Position numbers and translations under genes: made by a program
Source of the DNA: Anthonomus grandis grandis
Taxonomy: Eukaryota; Arthropoda; Insecta; Coleoptera; Curculionidae
Assembly (NCBI RefSeq): GCF_022605725.1
Contig: NC_065563.1
Coordinates: 6,722,518-6,786,517 of the forward strand
Length of the DNA stretch: 64,000 bases
Reading direction: 5' to 3'
The notes under the pieces: model-generated
Database searches by the model: none
The model's input: only the letters and a program-made list of their open reading frames with translations
Told to the model about the DNA's origin: nothing
Shown: one piece after another, positions 53,617 through 62,731 of the stretch
Layout: every line of letters begins with the position of its first letter
How positions within the stretch are numbered: position 1 is the first letter of the stretch

Positions 53617-53723
53617 AGGCTCTCGATCAATCAGCTGCTGTAGGAGTGAAATTAACAAGAGTAAAAGGGTCAGGTTACACATCCCAAATGCTTAGAAGCA
53701 TACGCCATAAGAAGAATAAATAA
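53617..53723 (+). CDS. Gene 1, last exon with stop
   Basis: The acceptor is TTTTCTCAACACAG. The frame continues from exon 5 (phase 1) as EALDQSAAVGVKLTRVKG and ends in a basic C-terminus (SIRHKKNK) at TAA 53721-53723. A polyadenylation signal AATAAA lies at 53846-53851. A basic tail of this kind could bind nucleic acid or act as a nuclear signal. Confidence 0.78.
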
Positions 53724-53845
53724 CCACGTAATAAGAACATTATTTTGAACATCAATGGTACATTCAGAAAAAGAGAAAATATACATTCTGTAAGTTTGCG
53801 TAAACATGATTGGCTGTGTAAATAATCTTAATACATTGATTGGGT

Positions 53846-53851
53846 AATAAA
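53846..53851 (+). terminator. Polyadenylation signal of gene 1
   Basis: AATAAA lies 123 bp after the stop codon and 134 bp before the start codon of gene 2. Confidence 0.55.
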
Positions 53852-53984
53852 ACAGTATGAATTTTTTCGTGTTTTTTTTTATTGTTTGTCATATGTATGA
53901 CACACTTAGGTTATTTTTGACAATTATTCATTCCATATCAAAATTCCAGTAAATTTACCCATTAGTCACCAAAATTCCATAAAA

Positions 53985-54042
53985 TGTATCTAATATTCAC
54001 CACAATATTTATTATAAACCAAATAACAATTGTCTCTGCAGG
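53985..54042 (+). CDS. dsRNase-like gene, exon 1 (signal peptide)
   Basis: An ATG at 53985 (context TAAAATG) opens 19 codons of a hydrophobic signal peptide (MYLIFTTIFIINQITIVSA). It ends in phase 1 at GCAG/GTTTGT. Joining to the acceptor at 54110 restores the frame into the mature protein. Signal peptidase would probably cleave after VSA. This exon is too short for simple ORF calls. It lies 260 bp downstream of the stop of gene 1. Confidence 0.8.
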
Positions 54043-54110
54043 TTTGTATAAAATACTTTTACCTTACTAAACCAAGATCCTGCAAAACTCACTTTTTCCA
54101 CCTCTTTTAG

Positions 54111-55255
54111 ATTGCCAAATAAACCCCCTTCAAATCCAACCCTGTCCTCTGATAACTAACAAAAATTCCCAAGTTATTTATCCAGACAGTAGCACTCACT
54201 TGACTTCCATAGAAACCCTTGACAAAATCAACATTGCTTGCCCTGGAAACCACTTGATGCACCAAGGAGTTCCCATTGGTGAATCCATAGAGGTCACATG
54301 CGAAACCGGTGAAACTTTTAAGTACCAAGAGGAAAATGTTAACTTTTACTCCCTAAGATGTGAAAGTATACCAAAAAACATTGTAAGGTACACTCATAAT
54401 AAATGCCTTGAAGGTGGAGAGGAGATAGAAATAGGTTATGAACTTACCGATAAGGGAGATGGGTTTATAAGGCAAATTAAAATATGCTTTAATAGTCTTA
54501 CACTTATTCCGTTGTATTCCCATTATAATTTAACAAAAACAATTGGATATAGAGACAGCGGAGTTGCCAGAGTGTTCTTTGAGGAAAACGGTTTTTATCC
54601 CACCTCGGCAAACTTGGATACTTTGTACCGCAAAGATTTCCAGAGGAGCACCATAAACAACTTGCTAAGCTTACCTAATAATTCTTTTAATTACATAAAA
54701 CCTTCGGGAGAAACGTTTATCAACAGGGGACACCTGACTGCCAAAGGAGATTTCGTGTATGCTTTCCAACAATTGGCGACTTTCCATTACGTCAACTCTG
54801 CCCCGCAATGGGCCAGTTTCAATGGAGGAAACTGGAACGAGGTGGAAATTAGCGTAAGAGACTACGCAAACCGTTACAAAGCAGACTTGCAAGTTTTCAC
54901 TGGGGTCCATGGAGTATCTTCTTTGTCAAACCAATATGGAAAAACCGACTTATACTTGCACACCATTAAAGGAAAAATGCTACTGCCGGTGCCTCGACTA
55001 TTTTGGAAACTCTTATACGATCCCGAGAGGGATGCGGGAGTCGTCTTGATAGGAGTGAATAATGCCCATGAGTTAGACGAAGGTAGAGATATCATTTGCA
55101 AAGACGTTTTTAATAAAATTTCATGGCTTAATCGAAAACTGGAAAGGCAACATCATGATATTGGGTTGGGGTATGTTTATGCTTGTACAGTTTCGGATTT
55201 TATGGAGGTTGTAAATACTTTTCCCAGAATAACTGTAAGTACTTTGCTCACTTAG
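54111..55255 (+). CDS. Secreted DNA/RNA non-specific endonuclease (insect dsRNase type), exon 2
   Basis: This exon encodes nearly all of a predicted 400-residue secreted nuclease that would cleave double-stranded RNA or DNA in gut lumen, saliva or hemolymph. The mature protein starts DCQINPL. Counting from the signal Met, the catalytic block FINRGHLTAKGDF places His at about 227. The metal-binding block ASFNGGNWNEVE has Asn at about 260. The usual DRGH motif reads NRGH here. Cysteines are distributed as in extracellular enzymes. The intron before it is 68 bp. The stop is at 55253-55255, immediately followed by AATAAA (55262-55267). A donor-like GTAAGT at 55235 is in frame with the stop, so a longer spliced form cannot be excluded. 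Confidence 0.88.
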
Positions 55256-55261
55256 GCTAGT

Positions 55262-55267
55262 AATAAA
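55262..55267 (+). terminator. Polyadenylation signal of the dsRNase gene
   Basis: AATAAA is located seven bases after the stop codon. Confidence 0.55.
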
Positions 55268-55424
55268 TCGCGTTTTCAATTCAACAACAATTTTCAACTA
55301 GTCCCTAAGTTATAATTCCATTAAAAAAGGAGTTGTTAAATATAATTAAAGATTATAAGTTAAAGAAATCAGTATCTTATTGGCAATATTGGCAAAAGTA
55401 ATAGACATATCGTTTAAGATTGCC

Positions 55425-57874
55425 TCCATATTATTGTGTCTTTAACCCGACTGCTGCTGCCTGCACTATGTAAAATAATGCGGGCAAGTCTAGCCACGGC
55501 GCATATACCAGAGAGCTGGAGGGAAGCAAAGGTAGTATTTCTACCAAAGACGGGACGCGACTCCTATGCGAAACCTAAATCCTCCCGACCAATCTGCCTT
55601 ACATCATTCCTCCTAAAAACAGAGGAAAAGCTCATAGAAAGGCATATCAGGGACAATGTATTACGGGTCAACCCTCTACATCGACACCAGTATGCCTACC
55701 AAACAGGTAAATCTTGCGAATCAGCGATTCACGAGATAACCCAGAGGGTCGAACAATCTCTGAACAACAAAGAGATCGCCCTAGGAGCTTTCTTAGACAT
55801 TGAGGGAGCATTCGACAATACATCATATGACTCAATCAACCGTGCCATAGCAGCACGAGGAATACATCCCTTGATTGGCGGCTGGATAACCCAAATGCTA
55901 AATCATAGGAAAATAGCAGCAAATCTCAACAGCACAACGGTTAAGGCCAAAGTGTGCAGGGGAACACCGCAAGGGGGCGTACTATCACCGCTGCTGTGGA
56001 ACCTTGTATTGGACAGCTTGCTGACACGACTGGAGAAGCAGCTTATCCTCGCTATAGGATATGCTGACGATATAGTCATCCTTACACGAGGGGGTAGTCA
56101 GGCTCATGTATTCGAAAAAATGCAAAGAGCCCTGACTACTGTCGAGCACTGGTGTGAGGAAGAACAACTAAGGGTAAATCCCACAAAAACTACTCTGGTT
56201 TCCTTTACCAAAAGAAGGAAACTAGAGCCCATTAGAAACATAAAATTTTATGGAGAAAATCTGCGACTTGAAGACGAGGTCAAATATCTAGGTATAACCC
56301 TGGATAAAAAACTCAGCTTCAAGAAGCATATAATCCAGGCTACAAATAAATCCACGAAAACTCTTATGTACTGTAAGAGAATGTTCGGTAGATCATGGGG
56401 ACTGTCACCAAAAATGGTACATTGGATGTACACGACAATGGTTAGACCCATCATTACATACGCAGTACCTATATGGTGGCATGCGGCAGAAAAGAGGACT
56501 GTAATACAGATACTCAACAAAACACAACGAATAGCATGTCTGGGCATAACAGGAGCGATGTCAACAACGCCGACTGCTGCCGTAGAGAACCTGATAGGAC
56601 TAAGCCCGCTACACTTAGTGGTACGGGCTGAAGCTATATCGGGGGCGAAAAGACTGCTGTCAAATGGCGCAACAATCCTATCGAAAGATGGGCACAATGC
56701 CTTATTTGACAAGATACAGGACCTTGGGCGCCTGGCCCTAAGAACAGACAGAACCAAGCTCACATACCTAGACATACCTTTTGTCATCAAAGAGAAAAGG
56801 GGACCACTGGACGCAGAAGCGGACAGGCTCAGGCAAAGAGGTTACTTAGTATGGCACACGGCAACCAAATGATCTAAGATCGGGGTAGCTGTGGGCATGG
56901 TGGAGGACGAACAACAGGGCAGACAACTCATGCTAAACCTGGGCCTGGAAACAACAAATTTACAGGCAAGCATAATAGGAATACAAACCTGTGTCCAACT
57001 GATGAGAGAAGGGCTGCCAAGAGGCAAAACCTTCGCAATTTTCACAGGAGACCAGGCTGCAACACTTGCACTACAACAGTTCGAGACTAAGTCAAGGACT
57101 GTGCAAAGCTGCTGGGAGGATCTCAGGAACCTCGCCGAAGCGCAAAATAGGCCAGAGATAATCCTAGCAGAGAATATGGGCAACAATAAGGCTGCAAGAA
57201 GGGCTATCCAACTTGCAACTCAGGGAGCCAGCAACAGCCTGGTAGGCCCTGAACCAACATGTTGTGTCAACGATAAGACCTGGAAGAGGGAAATCGGCAA
57301 CTGGCTAACAAACCAGAACAAATCCTACTGGGAACAGCTGCCAAAGATGGAACAATCCAAACAACTTATAGGCAGCCCACTCTTCAAGAAGGGTGAGAAT
57401 ATACTGGGCCTCTCCAGACAACAACTGCGAAGGGTCGCGGGGCTATTTACAGGCCATGCGCCCAGCAGGAAACACCTGCATACGCTAGGGAAATCAGTTT
57501 CCTCGCTATGTAGGGGATGCAATGAGGAGGACGAAACAACTCTTCACATACTGTGCTTCTGTGAAGCATTTAATCAAACCAGGGCAACATTCCTGGGGGA
57601 AGAGAAACCCTCACCAGAGGGTATAAGAAATCTACCACTGGGCACAATCCTGGACTTCCTTGAAGCTACAGAATTGAACCTGTGGGACAGGGGACTAAAC
57701 ATATGGGACACAATAGGACTGCTTCTTAGCAGACCGCAGTGTAGGGAGCCACAAGGCACCACCCAGCGGTGGAGTTTTAGTGGGTACAGGACGAAACAGA
57801 CTCGACACTGAGTCCCACACTACTGGGGGCGGCGGCGCGTAACCAGTGTTCATAAAGAATTTCTCCACCGACCC

Positions 57875-57911
<37 letters not shown>
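55425..57911 (+). mobile_element. 5'-truncated RNase H-type LINE with poly(A) tail
   Basis: The 5' end is cut within the reverse transcriptase fingers at about 55425. The 3' end is a run of 36 A at 57876-57911. The content is reverse transcriptase, RNase H and a C-terminal cysteine motif, the layout of R1/LOA/I-group LINEs. It lies about 160 bp beyond the dsRNase gene, on the same strand. Confidence 0.85.
55436..57811 (+). pseudogene. LINE reverse transcriptase, RNase H and C-terminal zinc motif
   Basis: Two frames in one phase (55436-56872 and 56891-57811) are separated by TGA. The reverse transcriptase has LGAFLDIEGAFDNTSY, RGTPQGGVLSPLLWNLVL and IGYADDIVILTRG, then VKYLGITLDKKLSFKKHI. RNase H starts at the stop, where WHTATK lacks the first catalytic aspartate that is expected in this block (T-D-G-S). 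It continues with LQASIIGIQTC, FTGDQAATLALQQF and NNKAARRAIQLA. The C-terminal motif is CRGCNEEDETTLHILCFC. The loss of an RNase H aspartate plus truncation makes it inactive. Confidence 0.85.
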
Positions 57912-57913
<2 letters not shown>

Positions 57914-58339
57914 CGATCGAATTAGTTTGGGGTAAATTTAAAATAGCAGCTTCGAAAGTGCAACACTTCAGCAACATTGAGTGCGGTAGCTATTGACAAT
58001 ATACGTCAAGCTATTGCAGAATTCGAAAGTGATGTATGGAAAAATTGGGTAGAACGCGTAATTAAAACAGAAAACGAATATTAGGTTCTACCACCCACAC
58101 CCCAAAATAATGATTCCGACTGCCGTTGACGATTCTAGTTGTGAAGAAAGTCTTAGAATATTACAAAGCAACACACTATAGTTAAATAAACGTTTATTTT
58201 TTATTTACACCAGATTTACATTTTGGGTTGAACTTTAACTATAAATATCGGAGAAAATGTCCGCGTGATATACGTTAAGGAATTTAATGTTATGTATATC
58301 AATGGGTAACTAACCGTAGTTCGGTCATCCTTTACTAAA
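57912..58339 (+). other. Intergenic, with a possible transposase C-terminal remnant
   Basis: A + strand frame at about 57985-58083 reads NIRQAIAEFESDVWKNWVER and ends at TAG. It resembles C-termini of Tc1/mariner-type transposases, but it is too short to be certain. Nothing else is supported. Confidence 0.3.
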
Positions 58340-58412
58340 TTTATTAAAAAAATATTAATCCGACATGTTTCGGTTATATAACATGTCCATCATCAGTGAT
58401 AACACATTAATG
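58340..58412 (-). ncRNA. Hammerhead-like core motif, possibly from a Penelope-like element
   Basis: On the minus strand CTGATGA (58396-58390) is followed after 17 nt by CGAAAC (58372-58367). This is the conserved core order of hammerhead ribozymes, which are known from Penelope-like retroelements. The flanking ACATG and CATGT can also pair as a simple hairpin. Helix pairing around the core is weak by eye, so this may be a decayed copy or a coincidence. Confidence 0.3.
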
Positions 58413-58980
58413 TGTTCTGTCAATACATCTTATAGTTCTAGTAGTGCCTCACGCAAGGTTAAAACGACAAAAATTTAATAAGAATAGATACATAAGAATG
58501 GGACAAAATATGGATTTACAAAAACTTTATTTACATAATTAAGATAATAGGTCAATAATAATAGAGCTATTGTTTTGTACACAAGAACTCATTATTAAGT
58601 ATGTTTTATTCATGTTTAACAAGAAGGTTTATTACATGTTAATAATATAGAATTATTATTTCATAAAAGTTAAACGTATAAGTATAGTATATTGTATACT
58701 ATTTAAAGAGGTTTATGAAATGCGTGTAATGGAATGATATTTTTTCTTAATAACTTTACTACCAATGTAGATTTATTTTTAATTTGCAGATGCTCCCTGC
58801 ATTTTTCGATGTACAAAAAAATTAATTTTTACCAATGGCGTCCATAAGGCTTTTATCGTCAATATTATTTCATATAAAAAAAGTGCACCACTGCATTTTC
58901 TTAAAATACATTTTATTTTTTAAATCCTTACTTACGGAGCAAATTTGTATTCTTGAGTTTTTTTATTTGTATATCTTAAA
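58413..58980. other. AT-rich intergenic, no feature seen
   Basis: No coding frame or repeat is supported here. Confidence 0.4.
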
Positions 58981-59881
58981 CCGGTTTTCCACCAAACGGA
59001 CTACTTGAGTTTCTGTTTTCTTCTTGTTTATTGAAACACATAAAACAAAAAACAAAACTCGGACAAATTCGAAACTCTGTTTCCACTAAGCAGACAAATT
59101 ATAGTCGGAGTTTTGTTTTAGTTTTTAGTGCTTTTTAACCAAACGAACTAGTGTGTTGCTTGTTTTGTGCTACAAAAGTTATGGAAATGTTTAATAATAA
59201 AGATGATTTTTTTATCATGGTTGGTGCTTGGTTTGTATTGCGTTCTATGAAGCAAAAGTAACAGATAAATATGAGTGTGAGAAATAGGTTTTTTCTATTT
59301 TAAAAAACCTATTTTTTTCCCTTTTTAAGTACTTTAAAACACCTTGTATAATAACAAAATAATTTTAAAAGATACCTTTGGAAAGTCCCTACTAATTTCA
59401 GTTGTTTTTCTTTTCAATTTTTCTTTAAATAGTTTAGCTATAATATTAAGATGCGTTTTACGTGAATAAACCTGTATATTATTTTGGCAGATTCCTTTTG
59501 AATTAATACAGTAGTATACCTATATTTATACTGCATTGTATATCTATTGATAAACATTTCGTATCAACTTACCTGTTGTTTATTTTTATTGTTTTATACC
59601 ACGCTATTTTATTAAATACACCCCTACACACAAACAGCTGAAAAGCAACTAGGTACACGTTTAAAAACGCAACATGCTGTTTCCACTATACAAACTCCAG
59701 TTCTTAAACACGTGAAACCCTTTGATGTTTACCGCTTCCGAACGGGACCCGAAAAACAAAACAGCAACTGTCGCAAAAACTTCGAGTCTTCAAAAAGTTT
59801 GCGAACAGTTGCAATTTTGTTTTTTTTTTTCGACACAAATTTGTGTTTTGTTTTTGTTTTGTTCGTTTAGTGGAAAACCGG
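58981..59881. mobile_element. Non-autonomous foldback element with CCGGTTTTCCAC ends
   Basis: The ends CCGGTTTTCCACCAAACG (58981-58998) and its inverse (59864-59881, one mismatch) bound 901 bp. Related TTCCACTAA and CAAACGAACT motifs recur inside near both ends, as in hAT-type elements with subterminal repeats. A long imperfect hairpin lies at 59748-59833. The small frames inside show no domain. A target duplication was not found. Confidence 0.6.
59748..59833. repeat. Imperfect hairpin, arms about 35 bp
   Basis: GAAAAACAAAACAGCAACTG pairs with CAGTTGCAATTTTGTTTTTT. The loop is formed around TTCGAGTCTTC. This lies within the foldback element. Confidence 0.7.
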
Positions 59882-59912
59882 CATTTGGAATAATGACTCA
59901 ACAAATAACAAT

Positions 59913-59960
59913 AGTTTCGTATTTTCGACACCTATAAGAGATGTCGAAAAATACGAAACT
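59913..59960. repeat. Near-perfect hairpin, arms 18-19 bp
   Basis: AGTTTCGTATTTTCGACA (59913-59930) is inverted at 59942-59960 with one extra base, around an 11-base spacer (CCTATAAGAGA). Confidence 0.8.
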
Positions 59961-60370
59961 AGTGTCTCAATAATTCAATGTGGTTACTGGTTGCGTGTTA
60001 CACAACTTTATTAGAGAAAAGGAATGCTCAATGTATACAATTACTTCAGCACTTGCAACAGAAAATAACTTATGCAAACCGCATGTTAGGCTAGAACAAT
60101 ACCAGATATGGACAACTTAAATATAGATGAAACTTCTTTACCTAAACATCTACGAAACTACTTGGCTAATTACTTTTTATTACCAAATGTTTCTTTACTG
60201 TGGCAATGGAATTATTGTTAATAAAATATAAATAAAATCAATCCAAATAACAAAACTTATTATATCTTAATACTTCCTTACCTGACCATTTCTCTATCTC
60301 TTCTCTTTAGCTATAGTTGACTAAGCTTTTTCAGTAACATCTTTTCTCGAGTATTCTTGCAGGGTATTAT
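59961..60370. other. Intergenic, no feature seen
   Basis: No coding frame or repeat is supported here. Confidence 0.4.
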
Positions 60371-60896
60371 TATACAGGGTGTTTCCTAACTACGGTACGA
60401 AACTATACAGGGCGAATCGTTAGGTCGTTTTATGAAAAAAAGTTCCTATGAACGTATGTCGGGAGTTGCTTTGTTTCTGAGATACAGGGCGATGAAGGTT
60501 CAAAAAAATAACGGTATTTTAAAAATACTATAACTATCCTTAAACCGATTTGGTTGAAATTTGGTGCAGTTATTTGAAGTTATAAGACGCTTATTTAGCT
60601 GTAACTAGATTGAAATTATTAGGTCCAGTGGCGTGTCATATTGTTGAGAAAAAAACAAGGCCAATAATTAATTGTTTTGCAGCTTTTTATTTATTTTTGT
60701 ATTTAAGCAACTAAAGATACAGCTTTTTCGTATCTTATCTTATTATCTTCATATCTGGCTTTGTTTTCGAGAAAAAAAATTTAAAGGATCTTTAACTTAT
60801 TCTAAAAATTATCCATGGACGACAACATGAAATAAAAACCAATTAATTGGATAAACAATTTTGACCTTAAAGTACATGAGCAAAATGCCCACCCTC
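60371..60896 (+). repeat. Left terminal inverted repeat
   Basis: About 526 bp that inversely match 62195-62731. The inner end, GAGCAAAATGCCCACC, is the inverse of codons near the transposase C-terminus. Confidence 0.9.
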
Positions 60897-61125
60897 CAAT
60901 GCACGACTTTTTGGTCTCTTGTGTCTTGTTTACTATGATAATAAACATTTAACTTCTACCATTTTTATTATCAGATTTTTGAAATACAACAAAATAACAA
61001 ATACATTGCTTCTTATGACAAATAATTGGCAAGTCCATTCAAGTACCTCCTTTGTACCTACCTGCTTTGGAGACCAGCTGACAGTGATAGAATTGCTATA
61101 AGTAAAATTCAGCTGTCAATTAGCA

Positions 61126-62286
61126 GTGATTCATTACTCCATCATGAATAATTTTACTAACCATGAAATGACCGACATGTACTTTATTTATGGATTAGGA
61201 AATGGAAATGCGAAAGAAGTACGAAGAATTTACCAGGACAGATATCCTAACAGAGTAATTCCATGTGCAAAAACATTTAGAAAACTTGCAAGATTATGTG
61301 AAACTGAGAGTTTTAATAAAAATATGGGTGGTGGAAGACCAGAAGCTATAACAACGCCTGAACTGGAAGAAGCTATACTTGATGCGATAGAAGAAGATCC
61401 TTCCAATAGTATCAGGAAGATTGCACTGCAACTTGAAGTCAGTTCAAAAACCGTTTGGAAAGTTCTAAAAAGAAACCTCCTGCATCTATATCACATACAG
61501 CGTGTACAAGCTCTACTGCCTCGGGATTTTCATCCAAGATTAATGTTTTGCAGGTGGTTGATTCATACGATGGCACATAATAATAATTTCCTACCAAATA
61601 TTTTATTTACGGATGAGGCAAATTTTTCAAGAGATGCTATTATGAACTTCCACAATGATCATTTTTGGGCCGACGAAAATCCCCACGTTATTAGAGAACC
61701 TCATTTTCAGCAACAATTTTCGCTGAACGTTTGGATAGGAATTATTGGTGACTACCTAATTGGCCCATTTTTTTTACCGGCAAGATTAACAGGTGAATCC
61801 TACACGGATTTCTTGCAACACCATTTACCCACTTTATTAGAAGAAGTACCCCTACAAGTAAGAGTCAACATGTGGTTTATGCACGACGGGGCTCCAGCTC
61901 ATTTCAGTGTTCTTGCTCGTCAGCATCTCGACGTCATCTATCCTAATTGCTGTATTGGACGTGCAGGACCTCAAAATTGGCCGGCTCGCAGTCCTGATAT
62001 GAATCCCCTGGATTACTATTTATGGGTCCATCTGAAAGCTCTTATTTATAAAACTCCTGTTCTAGATATGAATGACTTGAGGAATCGGATAATTGTCAAT
62101 TGCAATATCATAAGGGATACTCTGAGTTCTAGGTATTTTAGAGCGTGTCAGACACTCAATGACAAATCGTTTGCAGTCGTGTATTCTATCAGAAGGTGGG
62201 CATTTTGCTCTTTTACTTTAAGGTCGAAATTGTTTATCGAATTAATTGGTTTTTATTTCATGTTGCCGTCCATGGATAATTTTTAG
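61126..62286 (+). CDS. Mariner-like transposase, uninterrupted
   Basis: This 386-residue frame is uninterrupted. A second Met at residue 7 (61144) fits family N-termini better (MNNFTNHEMTDMYFIYGLGN). Residues about 25-115 form two helix-turn-helix motifs (SIRKIALQLEVSSKTVWKVL). The catalytic triad reads ILFTDEANFS (D163), WFMHDGAPAHF (D254) and ARSPDMNPLDYYLW (D291), with 36 residues between the last two. It would cut and rejoin at the terminal repeats with TA targets. The domain at residues 20-60 matches the DUF4817-type N-terminus that I associate with arthropod mariner-like proteins. The C-terminal 30 residues come from the repeat itself. All catalytic residues are present, so this copy could be functional. 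Confidence 0.92.
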   Translation: MIHYSIMNNFTNHEMTDMYFIYGLGNGNAKEVRRIYQDRYPNRVIPCAKTFRKLARLCETESFNKNMGGGRPEAITTPELEEAILDAIEEDPSNSIRKIALQLEVSSKTVWKVLKRNLLHLYHIQRVQALLPRDFHPRLMFCRWLIHTMAHNNNFLPNILFTDEANFSRDAIMNFHNDHFWADENPHVIREPHFQQQFSLNVWIGIIGDYLIGPFFLPARLTGESYTDFLQHHLPTLLEEVPLQVRVNMWFMHDGAPAHFSVLARQHLDVIYPNCCIGRAGPQNWPARSPDMNPLDYYLWVHLKALIYKTPVLDMNDLRNRIIVNCNIIRDTLSSRYFRACQTLNDKSFAVVYSIRRWAFCSFTLRSKLFIELIGFYFMLPSMDNF

Positions 62287-62731
62287 AATGAGTTAAAGAT
62301 ACTTTAAATTTTTTCTCAAAAACAAAGCCAGATATGAAGATAATAAGATAAGATACGAAAAAGTTGTATTTTTAGTTGCTTAAATACAAAAATAAATGAA
62401 AAGCTGCAAAACAATTAATTATTGGCCTTGTTTTTTTCTCAACAATAAGCATGTGGTGCCCACTGACACGCCACTGGACCTAATAATTTCAATCTAGTTA
62501 CAGCTAAATAAGCGTCTTATAACTTCAAATAACTGCACCAAATTTCAACCAAATCGGTTTAAGGATAGTTATAGTATTTTTAAAATACCGTTATTTTTTT
62601 GAACCTTCATCGCCCTGTATCTCAGAAACAAAGCAACTCCCGACATACGTTCATAGGAACTTTTTTTCATAAAACGACCTAACGATTCACCCTGTATAGT
62701 TTCGTACCGTAGTTAGGAAACACCCTGTATA
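62195..62731 (-). repeat. Right terminal inverted repeat, overlapping the CDS end
   Basis: About 537 bp, inverse of 60371-60896. The inner 92 bases are transposase coding sequence. Confidence 0.9.

Larger units (their letters stand above)
60371..62731 (+). mobile_element. Mariner-like transposon with uninterrupted ORF and >500-bp inverted repeats
   Basis: The left repeat runs from TATACAGGGTGTTTCC at 60371 to about 60896, and the right repeat from about 62195 to 62731 is its inverse, with few differences and one indel of about 14 bases near 62448. TA at the outer ends is the likely target duplication. A single uninterrupted transposase frame (61126-62286) lies between them, and the last 30 or so codons fall inside the right repeat. 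This is about 2.36 kb in total. Confidence 0.92.

Noticed and set aside
53856..53910. MNFFVFFFIVCHMYDTL as signal exon of the dsRNase
   Set aside because: It has no donor in the phase needed. The ATG at 53985 gives a better signal peptide, a matching phase and a nearby acceptor.
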